From: Bdellovibrionales bacterium
GTDB taxonomy: Bacteria; Bdellovibrionota; Bacteriovoracia; Bacteriovoracales; Bacteriovoracaceae
DNA length: 7,476 nt
Assembly (NCBI GenBank): GCA_005791855.1
Contig: SXUH01000178.1
Span: forward strand, 1-7,476
Direction of reading: 5' to 3'
Below, piece by piece: positions 6,561 through 7,476 of the stretch. The translations under genes were made by a program, and so were the position numbers. The number at the start of each line of letters is the position of its first letter. Positions within the stretch are counted from its first letter, which is position 1. Under the pieces are notes generated by a model, which saw nothing but the letters and a program-made list of their open reading frames with translations, ran no database searches and was not told where the DNA came from.

Positions 6561-7476
6561 ATGTCTAATCGTCGCGCCAAACTCATTGCGACCATAGGAC
6601 CTAGCTCCAATACGATTGAGATGCTGGAAAAGATGATCCGGGCCGGGATGAACGCCGCCCGGGTCAACATGTCCCATGGTACCTACGAAGCTCACGAAGC
6701 CTCCATCAAGAACATCAGACAAGCCTCGAAGAACGTCGGCATCGAGATCGCCATCCTCCTCGACCTGCAGGGGCCGAAGATCCGCGTGGACAAGCTGCCG
6801 GAGCCGCTCACCCTCAACGACAACGACGTGTGGGTCATCGGCCCTTCCCACGTCAAGGACCAGTACCCCGAGTACGCGAAGAACTTCATCCCGACGATCT
6901 ACAAGAACCTGGTGAAGGACGCCCACGTCGGCGCCCGGATCCTCTTCGACGACGGCCTCCTCGAGGCCGAAGCCATCGAGAAGGACCGCGACGTCCTGAA
7001 GATCAAGGTCAAGGTCGGCGGAACCCTGAAGTCGAACAAGGGGATCAACCTCCCGTACGTGAAGGTGTCCGCTCCGAGCTTCACCGACAAGGACCGGGAA
7101 GACCTCCTCTTCGGCCTGAAGCAGGGGATCGACTACGTGGCCCTGAGCTTCGTGCGGACCGCCCAGGACGTCCTCGACGTGAAGGCCCTCCTCCATTCCA
7201 TGAAGGTCCAGGTTCCCATCGTCTCGAAGATCGAGAAGCCCGAGGCCCTGGACAACATCGAAAGCATCATCCAGGTCTCCGACTCCATCATGATCGCCCG
7301 CGGGGACATGGGAGTCGAAGTGGGGAACCACCTGGTTCCGTCGATCCAGAAGAAGATCATCAAGCTCTGCAACGAGATCGGCCGGCCGGTCATCACCGCC
7401 ACCCAGATGCTCGAATCCATGATCACCAACTCCAGGCCCACCAGAGCGGAGGCCTCCGACGTCGCCAACGCGGTGC
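6561..7476 (+). CDS. pyk: Pyruvate kinase, N-terminal 305 residues (cut by window end)
   Basis: Pyruvate kinase converts phosphoenolpyruvate and ADP to pyruvate and ATP, the last step of glycolysis, in the cytoplasm. Family marks in order are the N-terminal strand [11 protein letters not shown] (6-16), substrate-binding ARVNMSHG (33-40), [10 protein letters not shown] (66-75), a B-domain lid ending near FDDG, catalytic Lys223 in SKIEKPEA with metal ligand Glu225, ARGDMGVE (246-253) with metal ligand Asp249, [10 protein letters not shown] (278-287) and the [11 protein letters not shown] stretch. The whole enzyme is usually about 470-490 residues, so roughly the C-terminal third, including the allosteric domain, is outside the window. 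The ATG at 6561 matches the family's usual start; the purine stretch AAAAGAAAA upstream is only a weak ribosome site. It begins 32 bp after the coiled-coil gene with no terminator between them. Confidence 0.97.
   Translation, partial: MSNRRAKLIATIGPSSNTIEMLEKMIRAGMNAARVNMSHGTYEAHEASIKNIRQASKNVGIEIAILLDLQGPKIRVDKLPEPLTLNDNDVWVIGPSHVKDQYPEYAKNFIPTIYKNLVKDAHVGARILFDDGLLEAEAIEKDRDVLKIKVKVGGTLKSNKGINLPYVKVSAPSFTDKDREDLLFGLKQGIDYVALSFVRTAQDVLDVKALLHSMKVQVPIVSKIEKPEALDNIESIIQVSDSIMIARGDMGVEVGNHLVPSIQKKIIKLCNEIGRPVITATQMLESMITNSRPTRAEASDVANAV

Noticed and set aside
6525..7331. Minus-strand open frame opposite pyruvate kinase
   Set aside because: It is the shadow of a clear, conserved pyruvate kinase frame.

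Overview
The window holds five protein-coding genes, all on the plus strand and closely packed. No RNA genes, insertion sequences or CRISPR arrays were seen. The organism is a bacterium with GC-rich genes. It is probably a Gram-negative diderm, because one product is a DsbA-like lipoprotein with a SurA-like segment. The Bdellovibrionota or former Deltaproteobacteria are plausible, but this is a guess from gene content and the sequence does not prove it.

Region 1 (8-3335): two ABC exporter half-transporters overlap by 50 bp and are almost certainly translated as a coupled pair. Their ATP-binding motifs are asymmetric. The first protein has Asp in place of the catalytic Glu after Walker B and a shortened nucleotide-binding domain. 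The second has a consensus Walker B with Glu but an altered signature, LSMGQ. Together these form one degenerate and one consensus ATP site, the known pattern of heterodimeric ABC exporters. The substrate is unknown.

Region 2 (3336-4520): a 71-bp gap with a possible promoter leads to a lipoprotein that joins a SurA-like helical segment to a DsbA/thioredoxin-fold domain with a CPYC active site. A strong intrinsic terminator follows it.

Region 3 (4521-6528): a short leader with a possible extended -10 promoter and a small inverted repeat precedes a 647-residue protein that is almost wholly alpha-helical. It contains no Pro, Cys or Trp and has an 11-residue (hendecad) repeat that stays in one register from residue 6 to residue 622. 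This is the most unusual item in the window, and I do not recognise a named family for it.

Region 4 (6529-7476): 32 bp further on begins pyruvate kinase (pyk), cut by the window edge after 305 codons. No terminator separates it from the coiled-coil gene, so the two may be co-transcribed.

Across the window, gene interiors use almost only G/C-ending codons, while the ends of the genes use relaxed, A/T-richer codons. The switch is sharp, most clearly at codon 536 of the coiled-coil gene.
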